Below are positions 1 to 11,954 of a stretch of DNA of 64,000 nucleotides, piece by piece; within the stretch, counting starts at the first letter, position 1; each line of letters starts with the position of its first letter. The DNA lies in NCBI GenBank assembly GCA_934045075.1, contig OW203734.1:11481516-11545515 (forward strand). The letters run 5' to 3'. The position numbers were made by a program, and so were the translations under genes. The stretch comes from Yponomeuta sedellus (Eukaryota; Arthropoda; Insecta; Lepidoptera; Yponomeutidae). The notes beneath the pieces were generated by a model, which saw only the letters and a program-made list of their open reading frames with translations, had not been told where the DNA came from and did no database searches.

Positions 1-45
1 ATGATGAAGGCAGACCCTAGTCCCTGCTTGCCCCTCTGGAATCAG
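1..45 (+). CDS. Possible upstream exon fragment, uncertain
   Basis: The first 45 bases are open in one frame only (MMKADPSPCLPLWNQ) and end at a good donor, CAG|GTGAGA, in phase 0, which fits the phase of the 12425 exon. However, the 15 residues show neither a signal peptide nor the usual furin prodomain sequence that should precede IFDNHFHF. It may be the tail of a larger exon cut by the window edge, an untranslated or alternative first exon, or chance. A real link to Fur1 is unproven. Confidence 0.25.
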
Positions 46-118
46 GTGAGAGGTTATGTTGTTTTTTTTACTATTTGTGATAGAGATGTAATGTCAAAGT
101 CTGAAGTGTTGAATAAAT

Positions 119-292
119 ATTAAAAACCTATTTAGAGACTAAAAATTTCACCCATGCCGGAATTCGAACCCGCGACCTCTGGCTATCCAAGCCAGCGCTC
201 TTTCCAACTGAGCTAATGGGCGGCTCACCGGCATCAGTGAAATTTCGAACCTCTTTACAATATTCTCTATATTACGTACAGGCAGCGTAATA
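119..292 (-). repeat. Family A tRNA-like SINE copy
   Basis: On the - strand this reads as a tRNA-like module with A box (TTAGCTCAGTTGG) and B box (GGTTCGAATTC), CTGGC/GCCAG-type anticodon stem and CGGG/CCCG T-stem, followed by the family tail AATTTTTAG...AATAGG. The usual U33 of the anticodon loop is absent, so it is a SINE module, not a working tRNA gene. It is a single-module copy with the family spacer upstream. Confidence 0.8.
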
Positions 293-829
293 CAACAATA
301 TTTCTAAAGACAACAATAAAAGGTCTGTCGCCTACGTACAATAGATTTGCAGATCAGCTAAGTTAGGGTTTTTCAAGTGTGTAAATATTTACTGTTTTAC
401 TTCCATGAATACTTTAAACATTGAAAGCTAGGTTTTAGCTACAAACATGAGAAAACAGTTTACGCAAAGACGATTCAAAATGGGCGAAGTTCCCCGACCT
501 GCCGAAAGGAATTGCTAGATAAAACGGTTTTTTGATACTGACCCTTAATATGTTAGGTGTAGTATCGTTTTTCGTATAGTTTAGGAATCGCTTGTGTCGG
601 TACATATTTAATGAGCTAAGTTTCCTTTCACTACAAAAAAAATGCTAGAGAAAACCAACTTAGCTTTTTTTGTTTTTGTGGCAGTTGAGAAAACTCGCGC
701 GAAGTACTCGACATTACAGCAATAAGTCCGACGCATTGCCATCGTGAAGTTTACTTATGGGGAATAAACGTATTAATAATAATTATATTAAGAATGCTAA
801 CTTAATTAAATATAGAGAAGTGCTCGTGG

Positions 830-1122
830 CCTAGTCTAGAAGCGCCAGTAGCCTAATCTAACCCTTGTGATTGGAATCAATAACTCGAGTTAAAAAACAA
901 CAGGCGCGGTCAGGTGCTGCATAGGTAACCGTCCTGTGACTACCGCTAGTGGTTTTTTTCCGAGCGCTTCCGTGCTTCGCAAGACACGTTGAGCCATTGG
1001 TGCCAGCTGTCATGTAATAGCAGTGGTTAAGCCATGTTAGAGGGCTTAAGCGGCTTGATAACTTCTGATAGTAAGGCCCACCACTGTCTTACAATCCTCC
1101 CGAACTTTGTATCCGTGGTGGA
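830..1122 (+). repeat. 5S-derived SINE (family E1), 3' truncated
   Basis: The head GAGTTAAAAAACAACAGGCG and GCGGTCAGGTGCTGCAT matches the 5S rRNA internal promoter (A box TTAAGCAxC, C box GCGGTCAG...GGATGGGTGACC), and the body TGGTGCCAGCTGTCATG matches other family E copies. The 3' end seen in full copies (GGGTTGATAACG) is missing. Confidence 0.8.
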
Positions 1123-1140
1123 AAGATGATATAAAATAAT

Positions 1141-1325
1141 ATTCTATAATATAAAAATGAATTGCTGAAACTGTTGGTAAGCGCAAATCTCGAGAGCAGC
1201 TGAGCCGATTTCGCTAATTCTTTTTTTAGAATATTCCTTGAAGTACGAGGATGGTTCTAACAGAGAGAAAACTAGAAAAAAAAGTCAAACAATCGACTGT
1301 TAGGCGGTACGAAGTTTTAGTTAGT
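1141..1325 (+). mobile_element. Short Helitron copy (family F), decayed
   Basis: It begins TCTATAATATAAAAATGAAT, like the copy at 42404, and continues with the same internal sequence (CCGATTTCGCTAATTC, GAATATTCCTTGAAGTACGA, CGACTGTTAGGCGGTACGAA). The 3' CTAG end is not preserved. It is about 90% similar by eye and has no coding capacity. Confidence 0.7.
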
Positions 1326-1384
1326 AGTTTATAATAAATATAATAATAATAATACAGAAAAATACATACACACACTACTCTAGT

Positions 1385-1590
1385 ACACATACACAGTTCA
1401 TGAATTTGCACCTGTTTCCCGGAGGGGTAGCCAGAGACCAGGATTTGCCACTTGCCACGATTCTGGGAGGCCCCTTTCGCTTCATCAACGTTAATTAGTC
1501 TTGCATGCGACCACGCCGGTGGCAGGTAGGCACTTGTTATCTTGTCCTTTGTTAGTGCAGCTACGAGTATGTAATAAATATTGTTCATTA
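1385..1590 (+). repeat. Family J retroposon copy
   Basis: It shares GGAGGGGTAG-CAGAGACCAGG, CACTTGCCACGAT and CGCTTCATCAACGTT with copies at 17300, 22495 and 61812. No protein is encoded. The 120-codon open frame on the other strand across this block is repeat sequence. Confidence 0.65.
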
Positions 1591-1796
1591 TGTAATACTT
1601 TAATAAGTGATATTTTCTATACTGTTATTTACTGTGTTAATATAGTATTCTTGTACGATTATGTACGATTGCGTAGTCTCTACTCATTGGCCAAAAATCA
1701 AAGTAAATGCATGAATACATACAATTATTAAATGCGTGATTAAAGTGCCGTCTCTACAGTTGTTACACTGATAAATACTTCAAAACGTGAGTCGGA

Positions 1797-1912
1797 TCGA
1801 TATCAACCCTTCGTATGTCCACACTGCTGGCGCACGGGTCTCTTCCTGCATTGCAGGAAGTTTAGGCCATACTCCATCACATGAGCCAAGTTCGGGTTGG
1901 TGGAGAAAAATA
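1797..1912 (-). repeat. 5S-derived SINE (family E) 3' fragment
   Basis: It reads ATCAACCCTTCGTATGTCC...CACGGGTCTCTTCCTGCA, the reverse of the family E 3' end. The 5S head is lost, so this is a fragment. Confidence 0.75.
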
Positions 1913-2875
1913 GCGCCAAAGTAATTATAAGGAAAGACATCCTTGTAAAATACGAAATATTTTATTCAACGCAGGAGTCCAACTCGGACATTTTTTGGAT
2001 TTGGACACCGGTTTTTTGGTCTTTCGGTGCTAATTATTCTGCTTTCACGTAGTTACAGTAAGCTCACGTATTTGTTGCACAGGAGGGATATTTACTGTTA
2101 TGGTGTTAGGGGGGTTTTGTACTGCGGAGGCACCCGCCCGTTGCCATGACGACAGGGAAGAACCGCCGCGCTGAGTACCCCGGACACAACATTTGCAGTT
2201 CTATGACTTAACCAGTCGAGATAGGAGTCATTGTGCTCTGATTACGGAACAGTCCAAGTGGGAAAATGTCCAAGAATATTAGCCTTTAAGCAATATAAAG
2301 TAAGGTAAAATTAACGGCGTAATTCCCGAGTTCGTTGTGAAACGAAAACCAATCTAAAAGAAAAAGTATTTTTCAATGAAGTCTTAGGAAGTTATTTCTT
2401 GTTTCAGGAATTAATTACTCAAGGTGTATACAGCGGCTGTGCTTGAAAGGAGATGCTGCGAAGAAATTGTTTAAAGATTGCCTTACATTTTGCAAAGGAT
2501 TGAGAAAAGTTAGAGCTAATCAAAAAATTAAATACTAATTTTCATTCAGAAAGTATTAAAAATAATACTTCCATTTTTTCAACATGTAGGTATTCTAATA
2601 CAAAAAGGCAATATCTAATATATAACAAATCTCTTGTCACAGTGGTTCTTACCGAACTTTTCCGAAATAGCTTCAGCGTTTATTATGATTTTTTGCGTTC
2701 ACTTGGTAGATCTGAGAATATATCGTAGATTAATAAATATGACAAAACAACGTTTGCGTGATCTACTAAGCTTTTTTAATTTTATTAATTTAAGGACTTT
2801 GTTCGCAGAACGATCATGTCAGTTCTAACGTAACCTAATCATGCAATAATCAATGTGTATATAATACCATTTATA

Positions 2876-3271
2876 TACGGGAGCGGTGGTAGCTCAGTGG
2901 GTAGAACCATAGACTGGCAAGCGAGAGCCCCAGGTTCGATCCCGAGTGCGGGTATGTACCAATGACTTCGCAATCTTCGCTTCGCGTCGCAATACCACAC
3001 GCTAACGGTGAAGGAAAACATCCCGAGGAAACCCGCAGCTTGGTTGGCTCCGCACGTATTGACTAGTCTTTCCTGTGGGCTAGGCCGACTAGGCTGTCAG
3101 GATGGTATAGGTGCTGGGCAAGCCTACACCATCTATAAAAACCATGACCCAGGCACTACAGCGTCGGAGTGGTCCGTTCACCCATCTAGTGTGAGTGAAG
3201 ATACCACTGGACGCTGTATAAATCATCTCATTAAGTAGATGCAAAAAGGCCAATATTATTATTATTATTAT
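2876..3271 (+). repeat. Full tRNA-headed SINE (family B) with TSD
   Basis: It starts with a tRNA-like head (GTGGTAGCTCAGTGGGTAGA A box, GGTTCGATCCC B box), then a body with AACGGTGAAGGAAAACATC and GTCAGGATGGTATAGGTGC, and ends in an (ATT)n tail. Flanks TATATAATACCATTTATA (2858-2875) and TATATAATACATTTATA (3272-3288) form a 17-18 bp target duplication with one indel. This is a standard Pol III retroposon. Confidence 0.85.
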
Positions 3272-3289
3272 TATATAATACATTTATAA

Positions 3290-4830
3290 ACAATACTTTT
3301 TTGCGATATAGATTATTTTAGTATGTTTTTACTGTAGCAACATTGAGTTACATTGTTATATTGTCACTATTGTACACTGAGTTCGTCCTTTGCCGCTTAC
3401 GCAAGCGGTTTATCTTATTTTATAATATAGTCTTATGAATAGTAAATCTCGGTTTTCATTAATCCTCAGCCTACAAAATGCAGTCCACAAGTGTGTGCTA
3501 CAATACTATCGTTTCCGCTATATGGTTCTGACAAAATGCGCTGGAGTACTAGTACATCCATCACATTCAGTTGTAGTCGCGACACTACAGTCGTTCTCTT
3601 AGCGTCATTCCGGACAAACATAATTAAGAAATGAAATATCTTCCTTAGCAGCACATACTAAGCAACTTGAGCTGTCCCTTTTTTTTATTACAATCTGTGC
3701 TAAGTCAAAAAGTTTATTACACCAAAATTCCTGGCACTGAGACTAAATCGAATCCTTAAATACATGACGTAGGCATTCGCTAATGCTTTTTACTTTTTTG
3801 TCTCCGGCCATCCTCTACCAGCCAGCAATCAGAACCCTACTTAGAAGAAGAACAATTCATACTTTACTATGTCAATTCTATAAACTTTGCAACGTCGATA
3901 ACCTACAGATTAAAAAGTACGAATGCTTAAGCAATGTACGAGTATGTTGAATTGTGATAATACACTATGAATTGTGGTTTTATGTAATCGTATGCGTTTC
4001 ACTAAAACTAACTTTCTGAATTTTAGTACTGTCATAAACTCAAGCCAGGACTTTTAAGTCCCGATTTAAACCCAGTATTGACGTATGGTTTTGTAATAAG
4101 ATGGGGGTTTCACTCAAAACTACAAATTGTATTTCAATAAAATTCAGTCTGTCCAAATCCAAATGTCAGTCTGGCGAGACAGTGGGCGTTCTACGCTGCC
4201 GTTAGTGGATTCCAGTAGAGAACCATTTTCCCTATTGACTATCAGTTCTTCGGCAGTTGTGACCAGCCCACTAGTACTTGGTACCTGGTAATTCAAATAA
4301 CTAGCCAAATAGACTAACACAGAACAAGTCACCGAAATAATGAATAACGAATACCGAATAAGTGAACAAATAAAATAAGGTTTCAAAGGTTCTCAAAGAA
4401 TAAAAAAAATTGTCTTTTGGCTTTTGCGAGAACTTTTCCTTATGTTCCTGACAAGTATCCATCCACATGACCTTTTGTAACGTCTTTATACAGTGCCAAA
4501 TATGTGCTCATTCACCGGAATATGCCCCGAGCTACAGATCGGTGAAGTGAAAGATATAGGCTATTAGGCGAACTACACAAATGTATACATACATACGAGT
4601 ACATACAACTATTTCCAGAATTCTGTTTGCCATGTCCACAAGATTTCTCAGCTATTATTTATCGGTGGCCAACATATGCCTTTCCAAAGATAAAACCTAA
4701 GGTATATAGTTATGCAGCCCAAGTACAAGTACACTGACGGGAAAGAAAATAAAAAATAATTAAAATTAAATGTATTTTCTATGTAATTAAATGTATTTCA
4801 GGTTGCAAGATCTTTCTCCTATTATTAAAT
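3290..4830. other. Intronic or upstream sequence, nothing recognised
   Basis: AT-rich, no convincing exon or repeat family was seen. Open frames at 3466-3654 and 4144-4386 on the - strand match no family known to the reader and have no splice or promoter support. Confidence 0.5.
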
Positions 4831-4837
4831 TTATATT

Positions 4838-5180
4838 CATCATCATCGTCATCATCAACCCATTATGTCCCCACCAAGGGGCACGGGTCTCTTCCGTGAG
4901 AAAGTTATAGGCCATACTCCACCACGGGGCCAAGTTCGGATTGGTGGAGGCTTGCAAGACTAGTGGGTCTTACTGTCAGAAGTTTTCAAGCCGCCCCTTT
5001 GCTTTACGACTGCGATTTATCGACAGCAGCCGGCACCAACTGCTTGATGTGCCTTGCGAAGCACGAAACCGCTAAGATAAATGCCACTAGCGTTAGTCAT
5101 CGACAGTCACCCTTACATGCACTGAACGCCCTTTCTTGCTTAACCTTCGTGATCGCTTAAGATCACTCAGGCAGCAGGGG
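4838..5180 (-). repeat. 5S-derived SINE (family E2)
   Basis: On the - strand it runs from a 5S-like head (GCGATCACGAAGGTTAAGCA, GGGCGTTCAGTGCATGTAAG, GGTGACTG) through the common body to CATAATGGGTTGATGATGAT with a (GAT)n tail. The head is closer to true 5S rRNA than that of E1 copies. Open frames across it are repeat sequence. Confidence 0.82.
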
Positions 5181-5284
5181 CTACGAGCGATACAACGATT
5201 CGAGCGATTCAATTTCTATTCACAACACACTTTTATATTTACGAAAATCAACAAGAACAGTACACATACATACACAAAAATGTA

Positions 5285-6031
5285 CAGGGTGTCTCATTCA
5301 AATCGGTCAGTATGGGAAAGTCTGAAACTAAGAAAGAAAAGACGAAAGACATACGAAGATCTGTTCTGAGAAACCATGTCATCGATTTTAATAACAAGAA
5401 AAACTGCATTAATACATTTTAAAAAACATCTGTACTCCGTTCGGGAATCGAACCCGGTTGTTTTGAAAAAAAAAACTTCTATTAATCAAACACTAACAAT
5501 CAATTGAAAAGCCCACTTAAAATAAGTATGTAAATACAGAGAAGTAATAAACCTCATCTGAAAATGGAACGTCTTGGTGCGACTGGCCGAATAGCAATAA
5601 AAAAATACGAGCACCTACTAAAATAAATTAAAGTATGTGAAAATAATGCATTTTATTCATTTTAGACATCATTTTTTATACAGACATACTGCTTAAGACC
5701 TACACAATCGATATCTAAATAGAAATAGAGTAGGTTTTTTTTTTAAAACAACCAGTTTCGATTCCCGAACGGAGTACAGATGTTTTTTAAAATGTATGAA
5801 TGTACCAACCCGGACTAGGCCCCCGTGGTGGAGTATGGCCTAACCTTCCTGCGATGCAAGAAGAGACCCGTGCCCCAGCAGTGGGGACATACAAGGGTTG
5901 ATAACGTATAACGTATATGAATGCAGTTTTTCTTGTTATTAAAATCGATGACATGGTTCCTCAGAACAGATCTTCGTATGTCTTATAGTTTCAGACTTTC
6001 CCATACTGACCTATTTCAATGAGACACCCTG
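5285..6031. mobile_element. Fold-back MITE with CAGGGTGTCTCA ends
   Basis: Two long inverted arms (5285-about 5460 and about 5744-6031) end in CAGGGTGTCTCA / TGAGACACCCTG and are flanked by TA on both sides, as in Tc1/mariner-type insertion. The right arm is interrupted by a family E SINE at 5803-5915. The inner arm ends carry TCGGGAATCGAACCCGGTTG, which looks like a tRNA B box in reverse. No transposase is present, so it is non-autonomous. Confidence 0.85.
5803..5915 (+). repeat. Family E SINE 3' fragment nested in a MITE
   Basis: It runs TACCAACCCGGACTAGGCCC...AAGGGTTGATAACG and is flanked by TATGAATG at 5795-5802 and 5916-5923, an 8 bp target duplication. The undisturbed left arm of the host MITE shows the empty site. 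It is 5' truncated. Confidence 0.85.
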
Positions 6032-6303
6032 TATACAGCCTTACAGAGTTATAAAAATACTCCTCGAACATTTAAATGAGACCTGATCTTGCTTTGCCTT
6101 ATGTGACGTACAAATTGTCGAAGCAGGCACCACCAAATCTGTAAGCCATAGGTAGATTCCTGAGATAATATTCGATTCCCGAACGAAAACACTACACATT
6201 ATTAAGTCCGGATTTGCTTACTTGAATATTCATACAAAGTGCGCGGCCAGAATTTATTCTTATTTGCTAATATTAACAGTTAATGATAATAAAAACTGAA
6301 TTT

Positions 6304-6488
6304 ACACGGATTCTACTCGTTTAATTTTACATTTTTACAATTTTCCGACGTTTGGGCACTTTTTCAAGTACCGTGGTTACTTGAAAAAGTGCCGAAACGT
6401 CGGAAAATTGTAAAAATGTAAAATTAAACGAGTAGAATCCGTGGAAATACAGTTATAATTAAGTCTAGTGCTAGTGTTAACCTTAAAA
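6304..6488. mobile_element. Hairpin MITE (family G)
   Basis: The arms CACGGATTCTACTCGTTTAA... pair with the reverse at up to 6443, with GTGCCGAAACGTCGG near the centre. The outer motif GTGCTAGTGTTAACCTTA at 6463-6482 is the reverse of the family G end AAGGTTAACACGAGC seen at 26531 and 58163. Confidence 0.78.
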
Positions 6489-7185
6489 AATACTATACAG
6501 TTAATGATACTTAAATCCTCACGAAACCTGCCGTTGCATTAATACAAACCTAGCACTAACTCCTAGTTAAAATGTTCGTTTACACGCCTTCCATTCCCCT
6601 GTGATATTTTCCTTCACAAGTCCTCGCCTGAGGCTTGAACCCAGTTACGTGAAAGATCGGAAGAGTAGGCCAAGCTTACACGCTGCACAAGTACGCTCGC
6701 CGGCCTGGATGTTTTATGTCAGTGGAGACCACGTATCGCTGTAGGCGTCACGGCTTCACGCTTCCATGTGACTATGTGACCGATTTTGCTTATCTACTCT
6801 TGACACTAATACATAGACTAAAAACGCATAGACGGAGCATGAATAGAATGATTGAAGAGTTTTTTTTTTTTATTTATTTAGTTGCAGAACTGTAAATGTA
6901 CGTGGCTTGTATTATTGGTTGGGCAGACAAGCAGGTAAACCTTTACATTATATTTCAAAAGTCGACCGTATTGGGTGCAAGCTAAGCGGCAAAGCGTAGG
7001 ACGTTTTATGTAATAAACGAGAATTAATTCCTTGAATTGAATAAAGTACTTCTAAAAACGCCTCACGAGTTTGCATAAACCAAAATGCCTCACTGAATAT
7101 TATGAAAGTAAGTAAACTATTTTGTACTTTTAAGAGCACAGCATCAATTTACCATAAATAAATTATACAAAAAAAATACTTTCCC

Positions 7186-7446
7186 ATTATATTCTTTTTA
7201 ATGCACGAACACGTGCTAATTCCACCCATGCCGGGACTCGAACCCGTGACCTCTGGCTAACCGTGCCAGCGCTCTCCCAACTGAGGCAGATGTTGCTGCC
7301 GGTACGTAATACAGAGAGTAGGTATTGTAAAGAGGTTCGAAATTTCACTGATGTCGGTATGTCGCCTATTAGCTCAGTTAGGAGAGCGCTGGCACGGTTA
7401 GCCAGAGGTCGCATGGGGGGAATTTTTAGCCTCTAAATAGGTTTTT
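7186..7446. repeat. Family A palindromic tRNA-like unit with TSD
   Basis: A reverse tRNA-like module (7225-7296) faces a forward one (7362-7420) across a spacer of about 65 bases. The whole block is flanked by AAAATACTTTCCC (7173-7185) and AAAATACTTCCC (7447-7458), a target duplication with one indel. The unit was therefore inserted as one piece. Confidence 0.78.
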
Positions 7447-7789
7447 AAAATACTTCCCTGTTCAAGAGTCTTATATGACTCATAGAAGTGTATTGGAATA
7501 AGTTTATGAGTCATTTTCATTACATCTTAGGTAAGTAGGGAATTGGAATTTAATTATATCATGGACAGGAAAGTTGTTAACATAACTTTTACTACTATAT
7601 ATAATGTCTGTTCTGCGTCTTTATTTGAATTGTTTACTCAGCATATCTTGACGTATAGGGCCGGTTTCTGAAGTGAAAAGTACACTTAGTAATTACTAAA
7701 GTAATATTCTGCCACGCTCTTTTCCGGAAAATGCGAAGACACAGCGAAATTTTCATTGCAGAAACTGGCCCTTAGAATATCTTAAGAGT

Positions 7790-7994
7790 AACATAACATA
7801 ACATTTACGTACAGGCACATACATTGCTTCTGGCCCCACACTAGGATACCCTGTGTCGTGGGAACCAGAAACAACGACATCACAAACATGTAAACATCCA
7901 AGACCTGGACTTTTTTTTTTGTTTCCAGCCGGGATTAGAACCCGGGACCTCTTGCATGGTAGGCAGACGCGCTACCGCTACGCCACAGAGGTCG
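7790..7994 (-). repeat. tRNA-headed SINE (family C)
   Basis: On the - strand it begins GACGACCTCTGTGGCGTAGC with a tRNA-Gly-like fold (A box GTGGCGTAGCGGTAGC, anticodon-loop CTACCAT, B box GGTTCTAATCC), then AAGTCCAGGTCTTGGATGTT and an (ATGTT)n tail. It is nearly identical to the copy at 29708. It is not a working tRNA: the acceptor stem is not complementary. Confidence 0.82.
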
Positions 7995-8459
7995 TCAGTA
8001 AATTAAGTTGGTTCGAAATGCTAAATTATTATTGAACTATTCAAGAACGAGGTAAGTGAAACCTACAGTTCAGGCGCTGTGTTACAAGATGCCGTAATGA
8101 AATTCGTAAGCACGCATTTAATACGTATCCTTCTATATTTTTTTAATTCTATATACAGGGCGAACGAGCCGTTAATATTTTACAACGTTAACGCTTATTT
8201 ATCGCCCGTGGCCGCTACCTCATTGTGACATGGCCACTCTGTGGTTGAGTCTATAACCGTTATTTCCAGTCCACTTTTTTCTGTGTTGCATCGACGAAGC
8301 TTAGTGAACTGAAAACAAGCAAGCGTATCGTAAATGTTTAATTAGCACATGTTTGTTCCACTAGCAAAGTATATTGGTAGGGTTTTATATGCGTATTTTT
8401 TCTCGTCTTTAACTTTCACTCTAAAGAGGTTAAAATGAAAAGGTACGTCTATTTCGCGG

Positions 8460-8570
8460 CGTAGTTTAGGCGAGTAACTCCCGTAGCACTCGTCTCGTAG
8501 CCTCGTAGGCAACGTAACGAGCTGCTACGTGCCGTAGCAGTTCGTAGCTAGCACGGTCACTCGTAGGCGT
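8460..8570. repeat. CGTAG-rich cluster
   Basis: Seven CGTAG and several CTACG pentamers occur in about 110 bases (for example CTCGTAGCCTCGTAGG and CGTAGCAGTTCGTAGC), in a region otherwise AT-rich. The units are not in regular tandem. Function is unknown. Confidence 0.5.
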
Positions 8571-9049
8571 TGGTTTTTCCTCGTCTCTTGTAGTGGTAAT
8601 TGTCGTGGATTTTTATTGTTCTTTTTATGCTTTGTTAATGGCAGTGCTTAGTGTTTTTGAGTTTTTGATTTGCGTGCTCTTTATAGAGGTCACGGTGTTA
8701 TATGGCCTCTTTTTACAGTTTGTACGAGATAAGTCTACGACGTTTGAACATATGATTTTACAATAGTTTAAAAAGTGATTTCCTTGTTTCCGTAATTTTA
8801 TCTACCAGTTTATTTTTAAAGTTACCTGTAGAGTGAGGAGCAGAGCCGGTTACGGTGAACCGAGCGGGTTTATTGAAAGACTCCAGGGCCAAGAAATCCC
8901 CTTTTCCGTCCGAGTGCATTTACAGGGGCCCGGAATGGCCGTCGCGGATCATGCCAAAACCTGCTCACCTGTGTTCATAATATGGGTATTACTCCCGCAT
9001 AGAAACAAAACATTGCACTTTGCGTTTTAATCTTGCAGTCGTTAAAAAT

Positions 9050-11940
9050 AGATTAGTGTGTTGTGTCCTACGACGTCTTCTTGTTGTTTTCGCAATTAAT
9101 ATAATATAATATATATATTGTACAACAGAAGTAATAACATGAAATCACAAATGTTTATGTTTATATAAACAAGTACGTCAAGTCGTTTATTTCTTATATT
9201 ACAAAATTTCCCATATCCCTATAACAACTAAATACGAAAACTGTCATCTTATACTCTGTTCGATTATCGTCCCTATGTCAATCGCGTTAAGAGCATTTTC
9301 TCTGCCCCTACTACATAGTGAAAACATCCGACAAGGGTGCGTAACTTGCCTACGGGAAAAAAAAGTCATTTGCAGCCCCCGCGAATCCGGTACGTACACT
9401 TGTACCTACAACATTCATCCTGAGGGAGCGAAACAAATCTACCTGAAAGCCCACCTCAGCCCAATGAATTTTACAGGCGGATACACGCAGAAATTAGCCG
9501 AAATTTATGAGCAGGCGTGTTATTGTCATGTTACACACGGACAATTTTTCGTGCTTGACGTGCTTGAAATGTGTTTCTATAGCCAGTTACAGATATCGAT
9601 AGTTAAACGACTCTCACAGATAATTGTGCGAATTCTAGAATATGGCGCTCTTAAACTTGCTTGCCAAATAAAAAATATAAGTTATTATTTTCGTATTTTT
9701 TTCTATTGGTTTTTTACATCCCCATTAATAATGGTGGCCTTCGTTGTATTAAAAATTAATAATTTAACGGTAATCCTTTATTTAAAGGCAACAATGTACA
9801 TATGTGAATACAATTATTTCAACGTAAAGAATTATATCTAAATATATATTACTACATATAAACTAAATCTAAATACTAACAAAACAAAACAAAATATATG
9901 TATAAATTAATTAATTTAAAACACTACCTAAAAGTCAATTACTGTCAATAACTTAACAGCATTTAATTTGACTAATTGAATAGTACAAAAAGTGACTTGG
10001 CAATCAAGGCATGAAACCTTCATGTAATTGTGACTTCTACGTGGCTACTTATTTTTTTCATTAAAAAAAATTAAATGTGTTGAGGATTTTTCTGAGAAAA
10101 AAACTAAGTAAAAATATGGCCAGCATAAGATTACGATTAGGAATTTTAAAAGCGCATCTCTGGGTTTAAGGCCGGAAATAGCAAAGAAATCGAGTATTGG
10201 ATTAGCCTCACCATATTTCCTTCTTAAACATGACTCGCCGGACTAGATATTTTTCCTGAAAAGTGCAGTCTATAAAGTTAATTGGGTAGACTCTCTATGT
10301 CGAGATGAGGTCAGTGTTAGTACCTACTAAACTTTGATCTAGAAAATAGGTTAGCGGTTCTGCCATTTAATCTTATTATTGCAATATTGGATGAGGTTAC
10401 GCGATTGAGGGTATAGGAGTCTACTGGATCTGTAAATACTAAAACGTATTTTAAAAAACTTCCAACGTTTGCTTGGAGTTGTTGTTTTAGTCTTATTTCT
10501 TTGCAACAACTTTTGTTACAATGTTATAGTTTTTTTTATTAGCGCTTTAGATTCTTAAGTCGTTATTGTTCTATCTATTGCGCCAATATTCTAACAAACA
10601 ATTGACAACATTTCATATTTTACAACGCGCAAAACTAGAAATACCATCTCTTAATTTTGCTATCTTGATTATGAAAAAAATATTTAGAATTTTTATTATT
10701 GCTTAATTTTAGAGAAAATAAATAAAAACCAAAAATGGTGTGATGACGTCACACATGAATGAGGAGGTACCGTTGCCTAATATTAAAAATTGATATGACA
10801 GTTGTCATTTTCAATTTCATTCAAATGTCATGTCGGAGAAATTACTTTTCCTTTCCTTAATTCCAAGGGTTTTTAAAAAGGCGACAAGGGTGTTAGTATT
10901 ATTAAGCCGTATGTGTGACATCATTTGGCAGTTACGTCCTTTTAGTATAAGACGAAATTCAAACAGAAAATTATGAATGAAAATGAACGAATTTCCGAAA
11001 ATAAAAAATAAGGGTCGTTTTATTTCGTATCTAGTTTTCTTTAACACAGTAAAAAACGTATCTTAAAAAATTTAATTTTTGTCAATTGTGTGGTAACATT
11101 CTTTGGCAAATAGAGCGTCTACTACGATTTTGCAGTGAACGAAAACATCAAATAATATCCTGAAAGAAAGTTTGCAGTCGCGCACGTTGACCAAGAAAAA
11201 AACTAAACACAAAATGAATGACTAACCTAGGCGAACGAGAGTATATTATCCGTCCATCTTGGATAACAGGGTGGTGAGTCTCTGAACTGCATAGTTGTTC
11301 AATAGAGTCATGTTAGTCCGGTAATGGTCGTTTCATTCACACTATCGGTAGTCTAGTAACCAATCGCAGTGCAATGGTATTCGATCTTCTTTGTGAGAGA
11401 TGCCTAATTTAATTTGCGCGGGTTTTACCCCTGGAATGATATTGTACTGCTATTGTTTCGTAGACTACCATATTGAGGCTAATAACAACCATTGTCGTGC
11501 TCATATCATTCCACTGAAAAACTATGTAAGACTCTGGGGCCCGGTTGCGTGTTTTTATTCTACTTAGCGTTTAGACCACGCCCATATTTTATAACAAAGA
11601 CGTATTTAATGTTATATAAAACCCAATAACATTGACAGTGAACTAGGCTTAATGATAAAAAAGAATAAATCAAGCCGTTACTTTTTGTTACTTTGACGTC
11701 ATTTAGATGTTATCCTGGCGTAAATGAACCATAATTTAAAAAGAAGCGTCTGACATTAAACCTTGGACATTGTAGCGCTAGCTCGTTCACTATCATTGTT
11801 TTAACAAGTCCTACCAAGTCATACTGAACTCGCAAAGTGGCTTAGTTCTTAGTTAACGAACCCCTTGCCACCTCGTGCTTTTAATCTTAATCTATATGTG
11901 AATATTGCAGATGGTGCGTCCGTTTATAGTTGAAATAAAA
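9050..11940. other. Long AT-rich intronic stretch, nothing firm
   Basis: This holds the longest intronic open frame (9275-9841, 188 codons), which has no recognisable domain, a weak start and ordinary intron base composition, so it is not called as a gene. The rest shows no clear exon, RNA gene or repeat family. Confidence 0.5.
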
Positions 11941-11954
11941 TATTATTATATTTT

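Noticed and set aside
148..224. tRNA gene
   Set aside because: A and B boxes are present, but the module recurs in inverted pairs with SINE tails and target duplications, and the anticodon loop lacks U33.
8833..9030. GC-richer open frame as a missing prodomain exon
   Set aside because: The translation shows none of the convertase prodomain pattern expected before IFDNHFHF, and no matching splice phase was found.
9275..9841. 188-codon open frame on the + strand
   Set aside because: No recognisable domain, no splice or start support, base composition like the intron. Most likely chance.
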